Positions 18,529 through 25,919 of a DNA stretch of 64,000 bases are shown here, piece by piece; positions within the stretch are counted from its first letter, which is position 1, and every line of letters starts with the position of its first letter. The position numbers and the translations under genes were made by a program. The DNA is taken from NCBI RefSeq assembly GCF_000499785.1, contig NZ_HG726019.1:506645-570644 (forward strand). The letters run 5' to 3'. This DNA comes from Bacteroides neonati (lineage in GTDB: Bacteria; Bacteroidota; Bacteroidia; Bacteroidales; Bacteroidaceae). Under the pieces are notes generated by a model. It worked only from the letters and a program-made list of their open reading frames with translations, made no database searches and had not been told where the DNA came from.

Positions 18529-19411
18529 GTACATACCGATTTTGCTGCTTGTCTACCTGGTACATCCATCGATAGGGTGGTCGCAGGATCGTATTCCCCG
18601 TCGGTTTACTTCACGCAAGGGAATGAAATCTTTTCGTTCACTCCCCGAACGCCGGGTGGGAGGCGACACCATTGCCGTGGGCACTGTATTGCCGGCTACT
18701 TTTAAGGGAGGTACACCGAATCGATTGATCGACTCCCTGCAAGTGCTTACTCCCGTGCTCGAACGGCTGAGGCTTTTGAAAACCGGTGTCTCCGAAGATT
18801 CTCTCCGGGTGGTACATATCGGAGATAGCCATGTACGTGGGCATATCTATCCGCAAACAACGGCACAAAAGCTGATCGAAACTTTCGGGCCAATTTCCTA
18901 TACCGATTTGGGAGTCAATGGGGCTACTTGCCTTACGTTCACCCATCCGCAGCGTATTGCGGCCATTACAGCACTGAAACCCGAACTACTCATCCTCTCT
19001 TTCGGCACCAATGAAAGTCACAACCGCAGTTACAACGCCAATACCCATTACCAGCAGATGGATGAGCTGATCGGGCTGTTGCACGATAGTTTGCCCGGTG
19101 TGCCGATTCTGCTTACCACACCTCCGGGATCGTATGACAGCTTTCGCCGCCGTCGTCGACGCACGTATGCTATCAATCCTCGTACCCAGACTGCCGCCCG
19201 TATGATTCTTAAGTATGCAGCCGATCATGAGTTGGCTGTATGGGATTTGTACAATGTGGTAGGTGGCGGGCAACGCGCTTGTAAGAATTGGGCTGAGGCT
19301 CGCTTCATGCGCCCCGATCATGTGCATTATGTGCCCGAAGGCTATGTTCTCCAGGGAGAGTTATTATACGAAGCCATCATAAAAGCTTATAACGATTATG
19401 TTTCCGATTAA
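18515..19411 (+). CDS. Second SGNH/GDSL-type hydrolase-like secreted protein
   Basis: The 298-aa protein starts at 18515 inside the end of the preceding gene, behind a near-perfect AGGAGGTG ribosome-binding site. A far upstream start at 18308 is only an open frame. It has a signal peptide (residues about 1-23, ending GWSQ), a GDSH block I with Ser105, SFGTNE block III and PDHVHYVPEGY block V with the Asp-His pair. It likely works with the first SGNH protein on the same acylated glycan. The gene overlaps the MBOAT gene by 14 bp, so the three are coupled. Confidence 0.83.
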   Translation: MRMNKYIPILLLVYLVHPSIGWSQDRIPRRFTSRKGMKSFRSLPERRVGGDTIAVGTVLPATFKGGTPNRLIDSLQVLTPVLERLRLLKTGVSEDSLRVVHIGDSHVRGHIYPQTTAQKLIETFGPISYTDLGVNGATCLTFTHPQRIAAITALKPELLILSFGTNESHNRSYNANTHYQQMDELIGLLHDSLPGVPILLTTPPGSYDSFRRRRRRTYAINPRTQTAARMILKYAADHELAVWDLYNVVGGGQRACKNWAEARFMRPDHVHYVPEGYVLQGELLYEAIIKAYNDYVSD

Positions 19412-20903
19412 TTTTGATTTCAGCCAGTTTATAGACGTTAGTCGCTTGCGCGAGGTGTTTACCTATAACCCCGACGCCCCTTTGATTTTTAGCAGCGGTC
19501 TTTTTCTTTGGCTGTTTGCCGCTTTTATGGTGGTGTATGTCTTGTTGCAACGTAAAAATACGGCACGTATTCTCTTTGTGGCCTTGTTCTCCTACTACTT
19601 CTATTATAAGAGTAGCGGTACCTATTTTTACCTGCTGGCGGTGGTTACCCTTTGCGACTTTACCATAGCTTGGCTGATGGATCGAACGCAGAACAGGTAT
19701 GGGCGTAAGGCATGGGTTGTGTTCAGTGTGCTTATTAACCTTGGCTTGCTGGGCTACTTTAAATATACCAATTTTCTGGGCAACACCATTGCTGCGATTA
19801 TGGGAGGGCAGTTTACGGCACTCGATATTTTCCTGCCGGTCGGCATCTCTTTCTTTACGTTTCAGTCGTTGAGCTATACGATCGATGTGTATCGACGCGA
19901 TATAAAACCGCTGACTTCGTTGCTCGATTATGCGTTCTACGTCTCCTTCTTTCCCCAATTGGTGGCAGGGCCTATTGTTCGTGCGCGCGACTTTATTCCT
20001 CAAATTCGTAAACCGCTGTTTGTCTCGCAAGAGATGTTCGGTCGGGGCATCTTCCTCATCGTAGTGGGGCTCTTTAAGAAAGCGGTGATATCCGACTATA
20101 TCAGTATCAACTTTGTTGAGCGCATCTTCGATAACCCTACACTGTATTCGGGCGTAGAGAATCTGATGGGCGTTTATGGCTACGCATTGCAGATTTATTG
20201 CGATTTCTCGGGATATAGCGACATGGCTATCGGTATCGCTCTACTGCTTGGCTTTCATTTCAATCTTAACTTCAACTCACCTTATAAGTCGGCTTCTATC
20301 ACCGAGTTCTGGCGTCGTTGGCATATCTCGCTGTCGTCGTGGCTGCGCGATTATCTCTATATCTCGTTGGGTGGCAATCGTCACGGTAAGTTCCGTCAGT
20401 ACCTCAACCTCTTTTTAACGATGCTTCTAGGCGGACTGTGGCACGGTGCTTCGTGGAACTTTCTTCTCTGGGGAGCCTTTCATGGCGTCGCCCTGGCCCT
20501 TCATAAAGCTTGGATGAGCCTGATTGGTAAGAAAAAAGGAGAGGAGCGTCACGGTTTGCGTCGGGTGTTGGGTGTCATCGTGACCTTTCATTTCGTCTGC
20601 TTTTGCTGGATATTCTTTCGCAATGCCGACTTCGGCAACTCCATGGATATGCTCCGGCAGATCTTTACCGCTTTCCGTCCCCAGTTATTTGTTCAGTTGG
20701 TCGAAGGTTACTGGCGTGTTTTTGCACTGATGGGCGTAGGCTACTTGCTCCACTTTGCACCCGATAGTTGGGAGAATGCGTTTTCGGGCACTATTATTCG
20801 TCTTCCTTTTTTAGGGAAGGCGATCTTGATGATCGGACTAATTTATCTGGTTATTCAGATGAAAAGTAGCGAAATCCAGCCGTTTATCTATTTCCAGTTT
20901 TAA
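19398..20903 (+). CDS. MBOAT-family O-acyltransferase
   Basis: The 501-aa polytopic membrane protein matches the AlgI/DltB group of MBOAT acyltransferases. The invariant His349 lies in GGLWHGASWNF, with a second conserved His in GAFHG and the ITEFWRRWHISLSSWLRDYLY motif before it. MBOAT proteins carry acyl groups across the inner membrane to a periplasmic partner, here probably one or both of the SGNH proteins encoded just upstream. The acceptor could be a capsule, lipopolysaccharide O-antigen or peptidoglycan and cannot be told from the window. Confidence 0.93.
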   Translation: MFPINFDFSQFIDVSRLREVFTYNPDAPLIFSSGLFLWLFAAFMVVYVLLQRKNTARILFVALFSYYFYYKSSGTYFYLLAVVTLCDFTIAWLMDRTQNRYGRKAWVVFSVLINLGLLGYFKYTNFLGNTIAAIMGGQFTALDIFLPVGISFFTFQSLSYTIDVYRRDIKPLTSLLDYAFYVSFFPQLVAGPIVRARDFIPQIRKPLFVSQEMFGRGIFLIVVGLFKKAVISDYISINFVERIFDNPTLYSGVENLMGVYGYALQIYCDFSGYSDMAIGIALLLGFHFNLNFNSPYKSASITEFWRRWHISLSSWLRDYLYISLGGNRHGKFRQYLNLFLTMLLGGLWHGASWNFLLWGAFHGVALALHKAWMSLIGKKKGEERHGLRRVLGVIVTFHFVCFCWIFFRNADFGNSMDMLRQIFTAFRPQLFVQLVEGYWRVFALMGVGYLLHFAPDSWENAFSGTIIRLPFLGKAILMIGLIYLVIQMKSSEIQPFIYFQF

Positions 20904-21460
20904 TGCAGTGCGTATTTCTGACTTTGCGAAGTGTCTCTGTTGATGAGAAAAGAGATTGATAAACAGAAATAGTCGAAGCCGGAAGAGTTGAAGTTGATAA
21001 ATACATAAGTATCACTTATCGGGAGGAACTGACAATCGAGTAGGATGAAGAATGAATCAAATGAAGCAGGGATGCATATCCCTGAAATTTAATTAGTTGA
21101 ATTTCAGGGATATGCATCTTCCTTTTTTAATCCGCTCACAGATGCTTTCTTTCGTTTTCAAAAGATGTATTTTAAGGATTGGTTAATAACGTACTCTTGG
21201 TAGCAAAGAGTACGTTATCATTCACCCATAGAGTACGTACTCTTGTCTGAAAGGGAAAAGTGTAATGTGAACAGTGTTAAAACCGGGATAAGCACTTCTT
21301 TTTTCAGTTATTTACCGGATGTCTTTCGCGCGCGCGTATATATTATAATGTGTCCCCTCTTTGCTTTCCTTTTCCCCTCTTCCTGACTTATGTTTTATAA
21401 CACATCTCTCATTCAGTGTATTACAACTTAATTTCATATTTATTCAAAATAAAAGGTGTT
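20904..21460. other. Gene-free region with hairpins and an alternating CG/TA tract
   Basis: Apart from the terminator at 21071-21128, I see no credible gene. A perfect 13-bp inverted repeat (21186-21198 and 21206-21218) is followed by a 14-bp palindrome AGAGTACGTACTCT (21230-21243) sharing its GAGTAC core. At 21327-21342 there is a run of alternating pyrimidine and purine, (CG)5 then TATATA, which could adopt unusual helical forms. This tract sits about 130 bp upstream of the first rRNA-type promoter. Confidence 0.6.
21071..21128 (+). terminator. Terminator after the acyltransferase operon
   Basis: Arms 21071-21089 and 21100-21118 form a perfect 19-bp stem (GATGCATATCC...GGATATGCATC) with a 10-nt loop, then TTCCTTTTTT. 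It lies about 170 bp after the MBOAT stop. Confidence 0.85.
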
Positions 21461-21464
21461 TAAG

Positions 21465-21496
21465 TTTGGCTTGTATGGGTAAAAAGCCTACTTTTG
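21465..21496 (+). promoter_or_regulatory. rRNA-type promoter P1
   Basis: TTTG at 21465-21468, exactly 20 nt, then TACTTTTG at 21489-21496, directly followed by CATCCGCTT. This is an ideal Bacteroides -33/-7 pair and the downstream CATCCGC matches rRNA operon promoters of this group as I remember them. Confidence 0.85.
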
Positions 21497-21638
21497 CATC
21501 CGCTTAGCAAGAGAAGCTAAGCCTTGAAAGATTGACATTCTGTTTAAAAGCTCGCAGAGGCTTTTCTTCCTTTCGCAAGAGAGACGACAAGAGAAGCGCA
21601 CGAGACGAAAAAGAAAAACAAAAAAACTTCTCAAAAGT

Positions 21639-21670
21639 TTTGGTGTTTTAAAAATAAAGTCTTACCTTTG
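21639..21670 (+). promoter_or_regulatory. rRNA-type promoter P2
   Basis: TTTG at 21639-21642, exactly 20 nt, then TACCTTTG at 21663-21670, again followed by CATCCGCTT. It is a second copy of the P1 module 174 bp downstream. Both copies are followed by a TTGAAAGATT-containing leader segment (about 21521 and 21711). Confidence 0.87.
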
Positions 21671-21936
21671 CATCCGCTTTTAAAACGAAGCATACTTAAA
21701 GAAGCGTTCTTTGAAAGATTTACATAAACAATACAAGTAGTACAAGAGCGAGAGACTTGTCTTTTTAGATAGGAATCTCGGGTAAAATTTTAAAACCGTC
21801 AATGATTTGATTCATTACAAATGAAACAGGGATTTGAATAAACGTCAATAAATTTACAACATCCTAACAGAGCAAGAATTCGATTACTGAGTGTAAATTT
21901 GGTAATCAATCAAAATACTTTTACAATGAAGAGTTT
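21671..21936 (+). pseudogene. rRNA operon leader with a 12-nt stub of 16S rRNA
   Basis: The leader contains CTTTGAAAGATTTACATAA, CAAGTAGTACAAGAGCGAG and CCGTCAATGATTTGATTC, segments I recall from leaders upstream of Bacteroides 16S genes. It then reaches TTTACAATGAAGAGTTT, where AATGAAGAGTTT (21925-21936) equals the 5' end of Bacteroides 16S rRNA. After this the match stops: the expected GATCCTGGCTCAG is absent and unrelated DNA follows. So the promoters and leader are intact but the rRNA gene is missing. This is either a true rearrangement or an assembly join at a repeat. Confidence 0.8.
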
Positions 21937-22074
21937 CTGTACAATCAAGGGGAGATTGAAGTAGACGCGGCAAAGGCTGTGATACTAAACAAGTACATCC
22001 GAAAGGATTTTAAGGCATTTATCACAGAAGCGGTTTGCCCCATGCTAGACAATATTATTAACTCTAAAAAATAA
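21868..22074 (+). pseudogene. 5'-truncated small ORF across the 16S junction
   Basis: A frame open from 21868 to the TAA at 22072-22074 crosses the 16S junction and has no ATG, GTG or TTG at its start. The part after 21937 looks like real coding sequence and reads GEIEVDAAKAVILNKYIRKD and onward, a small charged helical protein ending INSKK. I infer that the start of this gene was lost at the junction. Family unknown. It ends 4 bp before the ATG of the next small gene, suggesting they were once an operon. Confidence 0.5.
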
Positions 22075-22078
22075 CATC

Positions 22079-22411
22079 ATGTTAGTAGAAACATCAAGAA
22101 CCACAGAGGTAAGAGGAGAAGTAATCACAGATGGCTATCGCTACGAGGTAACTTATTCATTGAATGGCAAGGAGCTTACACGGATTCACTGTAATGTGAA
22201 TAAGAAGGTATCGGAAGAGGTCGAGACACCGGAAGGAAAGCAGACCGTTGAAAGTCAACTGTATGTCGGTATCATGTTCAAAGAATCGGGTAACAAGCAG
22301 ATCAGCCTGCAAGAGGGTGAAGAGATTGCACCGCACGTCGTGGTGTTTGAGCAGATTCTTTCAGAGGTAGCAGCGTTGTTGGCTCCTGCTCCAGTTAAAG
22401 CAACCAAGTAA
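22079..22411 (+). CDS. Small hypothetical protein under an rRNA-type promoter
   Basis: The 110-aa acidic protein begins MLVETSRTTEVRGEVITDGY and ends in an Ala/Pro-rich tail. It seems beta-rich in its first 75 residues with a short C-terminal helix. No signal peptide, membrane segment or family is recognised. The nearest visible plus-strand promoters are the tandem rRNA-type P1 and P2 about 400-600 bp upstream, with no terminator in between that I can see, so it may be very highly transcribed. The ATG at 22079 follows 4 bp after the truncated upstream ORF. Confidence 0.65.
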   Translation: MLVETSRTTEVRGEVITDGYRYEVTYSLNGKELTRIHCNVNKKVSEEVETPEGKQTVESQLYVGIMFKESGNKQISLQEGEEIAPHVVVFEQILSEVAALLAPAPVKATK

Positions 22412-22451
22412 AAGAAAAACCGCCCGACCTTCAACAGGCTGGGCGGGTTGA
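22411..22451 (-). terminator. Minus-strand terminator, copy 1
   Basis: The stem of CCGCCCGACC with GGCTGGGCGG (one wobble, one mismatch), at about 22423-22432 and 22438-22447, is preceded on the plus strand by AAAAGAAAAA. Read on the minus strand it ends in GGTTTTTCTTTT, a proper terminator. It overlaps the stop region of the 110-aa gene. A near copy lies 138 bp to the right. Confidence 0.75.
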
Positions 22452-22488
22452 CAAAAAACTATTTAATAACCTTACAGTTATGCACATC
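22412..22488 (-). ncRNA. Candidate small RNA between twin terminators
   Basis: On the minus strand TTTTTTGC (complement around 22517-22522), 19-20 nt, then TACTTTTG (complement of 22491-22498) makes a good Bacteroides promoter. A transcript from about 22485 would run some 75 nt into terminator copy 1. No ORF of note lies within. An AACCTTACA / TGTAAGGTT inverted repeat spans the promoter region. This is a sequence-only prediction. Confidence 0.45.
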
Positions 22489-22548
22489 TGCAAAAGTAAC
22501 CATATTTTTTATAAAAGCAAAAAATGTTGTAATCGTGATGTAAGGTTG

Positions 22549-22593
22549 TAAAAGAAAAACCGCCAGATCTATCACAGGCTGGGCGGATCTTCG
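22549..22593 (-). terminator. Minus-strand terminator, copy 2 (downstream of nrfA)
   Basis: It repeats copy 1: AAAAGAAAAACCGCC, a variable loop, then AGGCTGGGCGG. On the minus strand it gives a hairpin followed by GGTTTTTCTTTT. It is the natural terminator for nrfHA as now arranged, about 80 bp after the truncated nrfA stop. An AACACAAAAC / GTTTTGTGTT hairpin (22607-22635) lies in between. Confidence 0.78.
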
Positions 22594-22674
22594 TTTTGAA
22601 TATTAAAACACAAAACACACATTTCGTTTTGTGTTAACAATGTTAAAAACAATACAAAACGATTTGCAGGTAGC

Positions 22675-23583
22675 TTACAAGTCGTTTTGACGTTTATACA
22701 CGCCCCGCTGCCCGTGAATACCCATCTGAGCTATTTCGTAGTCAGGATGTTGCGCTTTCAAGATAGGTGCCCTGCTCAAAGCATGTGTATAATCGGCAAA
22801 ATTAGCCTCATCGTAATAGGCTTCCATATTTTCGACGGTAAAGCCTTTGTCCCACGGAAGTGTAAGATATTTCTCATCGCCTTTAAAGTAATACTCTACA
22901 TGACATTGAGCACAAACCAACGAACGCATTTCCTGCGGAGTAGCCTGATCGATGTTTTTACCCTGCCGGGCAAAGGCTTCGCGCAAGGCCGGACGACTAA
23001 TGTGCAATTGCATGGTTTCGGGTTCGTGGCAATCAGCGCAACCAATCGGATTCACTATTTCACTACCTAAAGCTCCCCATTTATTATGGTAAAATGAGTC
23101 TACGCCTATGGCCTCCATCATACGGGGAACATCGGGACTCTTACACGTCCAGCAGGTGGCCGGTTGAGGCCCGCTATGATCATCCATTGGAGCACCTGTA
23201 CGCAAAGTTCTCGTTATATCTTCTACTGCATGCATATGTCCTCGTGGTGTGCTATAGTCTTTTGAGAATGCGTACCCTGCCCAAAGTATAACCATATCAG
23301 GCCGTTGTGCGAGTACATCGACTGCATCACTACTATTAAACTCACTGACAAAATCGGTCTCGGCCGTCTGCTTCCACGTGGCGTATTGACGTGGATAATT
23401 CTCACCGAAAATCTCATTACGCGGTTCGATATTCTTTATATCGACCCTTTTATTGTTAAATACACTAATAACTTCGGCTCGCCGCTCCATCAATGACGAA
23501 ACCATCAACCCTAAAACAAATACGATAACCATCGTTGTAGCAAACAATAGCCACCCTTGCCATGACTTTACTCTTTTTTTCAT
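22675..23583 (-). pseudogene. nrfA: Cytochrome c nitrite reductase, truncated
   Basis: NrfA reduces nitrite to ammonium in the periplasm with five haems. This copy is 302 aa against the usual 440-520. It keeps the N-terminal signal anchor, the catalytic haem site CWTCK (144-148) and the haem sites CADCH (182-186) and CAQCH (224-228). Homology runs to the GIHGQRGV stretch (288-295). The next residues, normally a CxxCH for haem 4, are replaced by YKRQNDL and a stop. Haems 4 and 5 and the dimer helices are therefore missing, and the enzyme should be inactive. The resB/ccsA cytochrome c assembly genes often found after nrfA in Bacteroides are also absent here. Confidence 0.88.
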
Positions 23584-23600
23584 AATAGTGTTCTTTTATT

Positions 23601-24155
23601 TTATTCTTTATTGATCATGTTGCGTAGCCATTCCGGTGTAGGAGTATCCGGATATGGAACAAGTGCATTCGGGGTCGTAGAGAGGCTGTTCTGTCCGTGT
23701 GCTACCTCTCGATGACAATCCCAACAAGCTTTTCCTTCGCCTACTTGCGACATCATGAAGTCGATCCGCCCCGCACTAACAAACTCAGTGTTCAACTGCG
23801 TATGACAACGAATGCAATTATTCATAATAACCTGCGCACTCTGATCATTGGCTTTGAGAACCTGCGCTTCGCCCCGTGTTAAAAAGACGGCTACATGGCG
23901 CATGCCGTCCCTCCCTTTGAAAGCCCATTTTCTGATCGGATTTTCATGAGGCACGTGACAATCATTGCACGTAGCATCTCGGGCATGAGAGCTATGAAAC
24001 CACGTAGCATAATAAGGAGCCATGATATGACAGTTAACGCAGGCGGCCGGATCGTCCGTTAAATAGGTATGCGCACGGAGCATATAAAGGAAGAGCACAC
24101 CACCTCCAGCCAGAATTCCTAACAGAATAAACACAATTGCTTTCTTGACTTTCAT
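23601..24155 (-). CDS. nrfH: Cytochrome c nitrite reductase small subunit
   Basis: The 184-aa NapC/NirT-type quinol dehydrogenase has one N-terminal membrane helix (about residues 7-26) and four haem sites: CVNCH, CNDCH, CIRCH and CWDCH. It passes electrons from menaquinol to NrfA. It lies 17 bp upstream of nrfA in the same operon. The gene appears intact, so it would feed a broken partner unless another NrfA exists in the genome. Confidence 0.94.
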   Translation of the reverse strand: MKVKKAIVFILLGILAGGGVLFLYMLRAHTYLTDDPAACVNCHIMAPYYATWFHSSHARDATCNDCHVPHENPIRKWAFKGRDGMRHVAVFLTRGEAQVLKANDQSAQVIMNNCIRCHTQLNTEFVSAGRIDFMMSQVGEGKACWDCHREVAHGQNSLSTTPNALVPYPDTPTPEWLRNMINKE

Positions 24156-24339
24156 AGATACGAATGACTGATTTATGCAAAAATGCGTTTATTTTATGGA
24201 ACAAAGTGTAATATGGATTACAGTTCGCGTGTTTTTTCATTTTTGCTTTCAAATAATGCTTATTCACAAATCAAGTCAAGCCACTATCAAAATATAAATC
24301 TATTTTTAAAATAGCAAGATAGCTCTGATTCAAAAAACG

Positions 24340-24475
24340 TAGAAAGGTGAGGGAGGGCTAGGGAGGTTATATAACTTTATTTCTCTGAATTATATTTTCT
24401 TTTTATTTTCTTTTTTTTAAAATACAAAGCTTAATATTCTCCCTCACCCTCCCTCACACTTGGGTGGAAAGTGCT
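24340..24475. repeat. G-rich inverted repeat element
   Basis: GTGAGGGAGGG (24347-24357) and its complement CCCTCCCTCAC (24447-24457) face each other across an AT-rich centre of about 90 bp, with further GGG/CCC runs beside both arms. Each G-rich strand has three or more GGG/GG runs spaced by 1-3 nt. The layout resembles a small non-autonomous repeat (MITE-like), though no target duplication is evident. The rest of 24156-24617 holds no gene that I can see. Confidence 0.5.
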
Positions 24476-24540
24476 TCACAGCATACTGTAGTATAGACAA
24501 GATAAATAGCACGTAGTAAGACACTTGCTTGCTGTTTAAA

Positions 24541-24581
24541 TAAAAGTTGGCGGCGTTTTAATAAAACGCCGCCAACTTTTA
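24541..24581. terminator. Bidirectional hairpin between nrfH region and phosphodiesterase gene
   Basis: Two perfect 20-bp arms (24541-24560 and 24562-24581) around a single base form a 41-nt near-palindrome with a GGCGGCG core and A/T edges. It lies 37 bp after the stop of the minus-strand phosphodiesterase gene and can act as its terminator. Confidence 0.75.
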
Positions 24582-24617
24582 TATTTTTCCCACCGCCTTT
24601 TTCGAAAAGACGACGAG

Positions 24618-25817
24618 CTATTGCAACAAGTCTTGCACCCGTTCCATCTCTCCGTCGGTTTGTGCCGGTATAATGCCCAGCAGTTGTGCCAATAGCGGAT
24701 AAATATCGACATTGACAAACCCCTTCGATTTATAGCCCTTTTTAAAGTCGGGACCACAGGCTCGAAACATAACCTGCATATCCGGGCTCTGCGGAAAGTA
24801 GCCATGGGCACCTTTCAGGCGTCGGGGCTCATCTGTAAACTGCCAACCTAGTTCGGGTGCTACTACGATGTCTCCAACAAACTCACTCGTGCCGTAATTC
24901 AGCTCGGCAGGAATCTCTTCCTTCTTCCACACCTTAATATGAGCTACCGACTTTAGGGTATTATAAACAGAGTCGCGAAAGGCGGGTTTGGTAAATATCG
25001 ACGTGGGTGTACGTCCATCAATCATTTCGCACCATTCGGGCTTTAGGTATTGATTCATATTCACCACTCGTTCGGTGCTGATCTCGGTCATACCATGATC
25101 GGCCGTCACAATCAGGTTCACATCTTTGGCAAAGGGTAAAGAGGCAATGCCCTTGCGCAACATTCCCACAAGGCTGTCCATACGAAATACGATTCGCCCC
25201 GCTTCGGGGCTACGCGGCCCATGGTGATGCGTCACGCCATCGGGCTCCTCGAAATAAAGCATCACCAAGCGCGGACGCTCCTCTTCGGGCTTATTGAGTA
25301 GTGCCAAGGTGGCATCGACCCGCTGCTCGAACGTCAACCGAGGCTTCTCGGCATATACCCGGTAGTATGTGGGATAGGTGTTTTGAATAGCGATGTCCGA
25401 CCCAACCCAGTAGATATTACCCGTCTTTACGCCTTGCTTCTGCGCAGTAACCCAGATGGGTTCGCCTCGATAATAGTACGGATTGTTGCGGGTAGAGGGG
25501 TTGCCCATCGAGAATTGTCGTTGATTCTTCGCATCCCAAAAAGAGTTATTAATGATTCCGTTATGATCGGGCACCAATCCCGTAGCCAAGGTATAGTGAT
25601 TGGGATAGGTAGAGGCCGGATATGAAGGCAACATGGTCGCACTCACTCCTTCTTCTGCCATCTGGTCGAGGTAAGGGGTATGGTACATTTGCGGATAATC
25701 CCAACGGAATGCATCTAATGAAACGATGACCGTATAGTGAGTGTCCTTGTGTTGCGCAACCGCATTGGATAGCACAAAGAATAGGTAGATACAAAGGGAA
25801 AGGATTGATTTATACAT
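24618..25817 (-). CDS. Type I phosphodiesterase/nucleotide pyrophosphatase (ENPP-like)
   Basis: The 399-aa secreted enzyme belongs to the alkaline-phosphatase superfamily. The first metal site VSLDAFRWDY and the nucleophile Thr within PASTYPNHYTLATG are followed by the metal-binding VTADHGMTE and the late GAHGYFP. It should hydrolyse phosphodiester or pyrophosphate bonds of nucleotides or related compounds outside the inner membrane. The start at 25817 gives a good signal peptide (ends VAQ). The frame continues upstream to 25925, which overlaps the divergent promoter and is unlikely. It is a single-gene unit. Confidence 0.92.
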   Translation of the reverse strand: MYKSILSLCIYLFFVLSNAVAQHKDTHYTVIVSLDAFRWDYPQMYHTPYLDQMAEEGVSATMLPSYPASTYPNHYTLATGLVPDHNGIINNSFWDAKNQRQFSMGNPSTRNNPYYYRGEPIWVTAQKQGVKTGNIYWVGSDIAIQNTYPTYYRVYAEKPRLTFEQRVDATLALLNKPEEERPRLVMLYFEEPDGVTHHHGPRSPEAGRIVFRMDSLVGMLRKGIASLPFAKDVNLIVTADHGMTEISTERVVNMNQYLKPEWCEMIDGRTPTSIFTKPAFRDSVYNTLKSVAHIKVWKKEEIPAELNYGTSEFVGDIVVAPELGWQFTDEPRRLKGAHGYFPQSPDMQVMFRACGPDFKKGYKSKGFVNVDIYPLLAQLLGIIPAQTDGEMERVQDLLQ

Positions 25818-25893
25818 AATAGATCGAATTAAATAATGGTGGCAAGGTATTGAAAAAAGATTAGACGGCAATAGGGATTGCCAAAAGAAATAA

Positions 25894-25901
25894 TATATTT
25901 G
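25894..25901 (+). promoter_or_regulatory. -7 box of the TPR lipoprotein gene
   Basis: TATATTTG matches TAnnTTTG and lies 19 bp before the ATG at 25920. A TTG occurs 13 nt upstream, closer than usual, so the -33 box is uncertain. Confidence 0.45.
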
Positions 25902-25919
25902 TATCATAATATTTGGAAT

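Larger units (their letters stand above)
21937..22698. other. Foreign segment between a 16S stub and truncated nrfA
   Basis: This 762-bp stretch lies between two unrelated broken genes: 16S rRNA at its left and nrfA at its right. It holds a truncated small ORF, one intact 110-aa gene, two near-identical hairpin terminators, a candidate small RNA and several inverted repeats. I find no transposase, no convincing terminal inverted repeats and no target-site duplication. An inverted repeat CAAAACGATTTG (22656-22667) / complement CAAGTCGTTTTG (22678-22689) marks the right edge. Because its flanks belong to different loci, a simple insertion cannot explain it. Confidence 0.65.

Noticed and set aside
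22079..22411. Toxin-antitoxin pair with the truncated upstream ORF
   Set aside because: The spacing fits, but neither product shows a toxin or antitoxin motif and the first ORF lacks a start codon.
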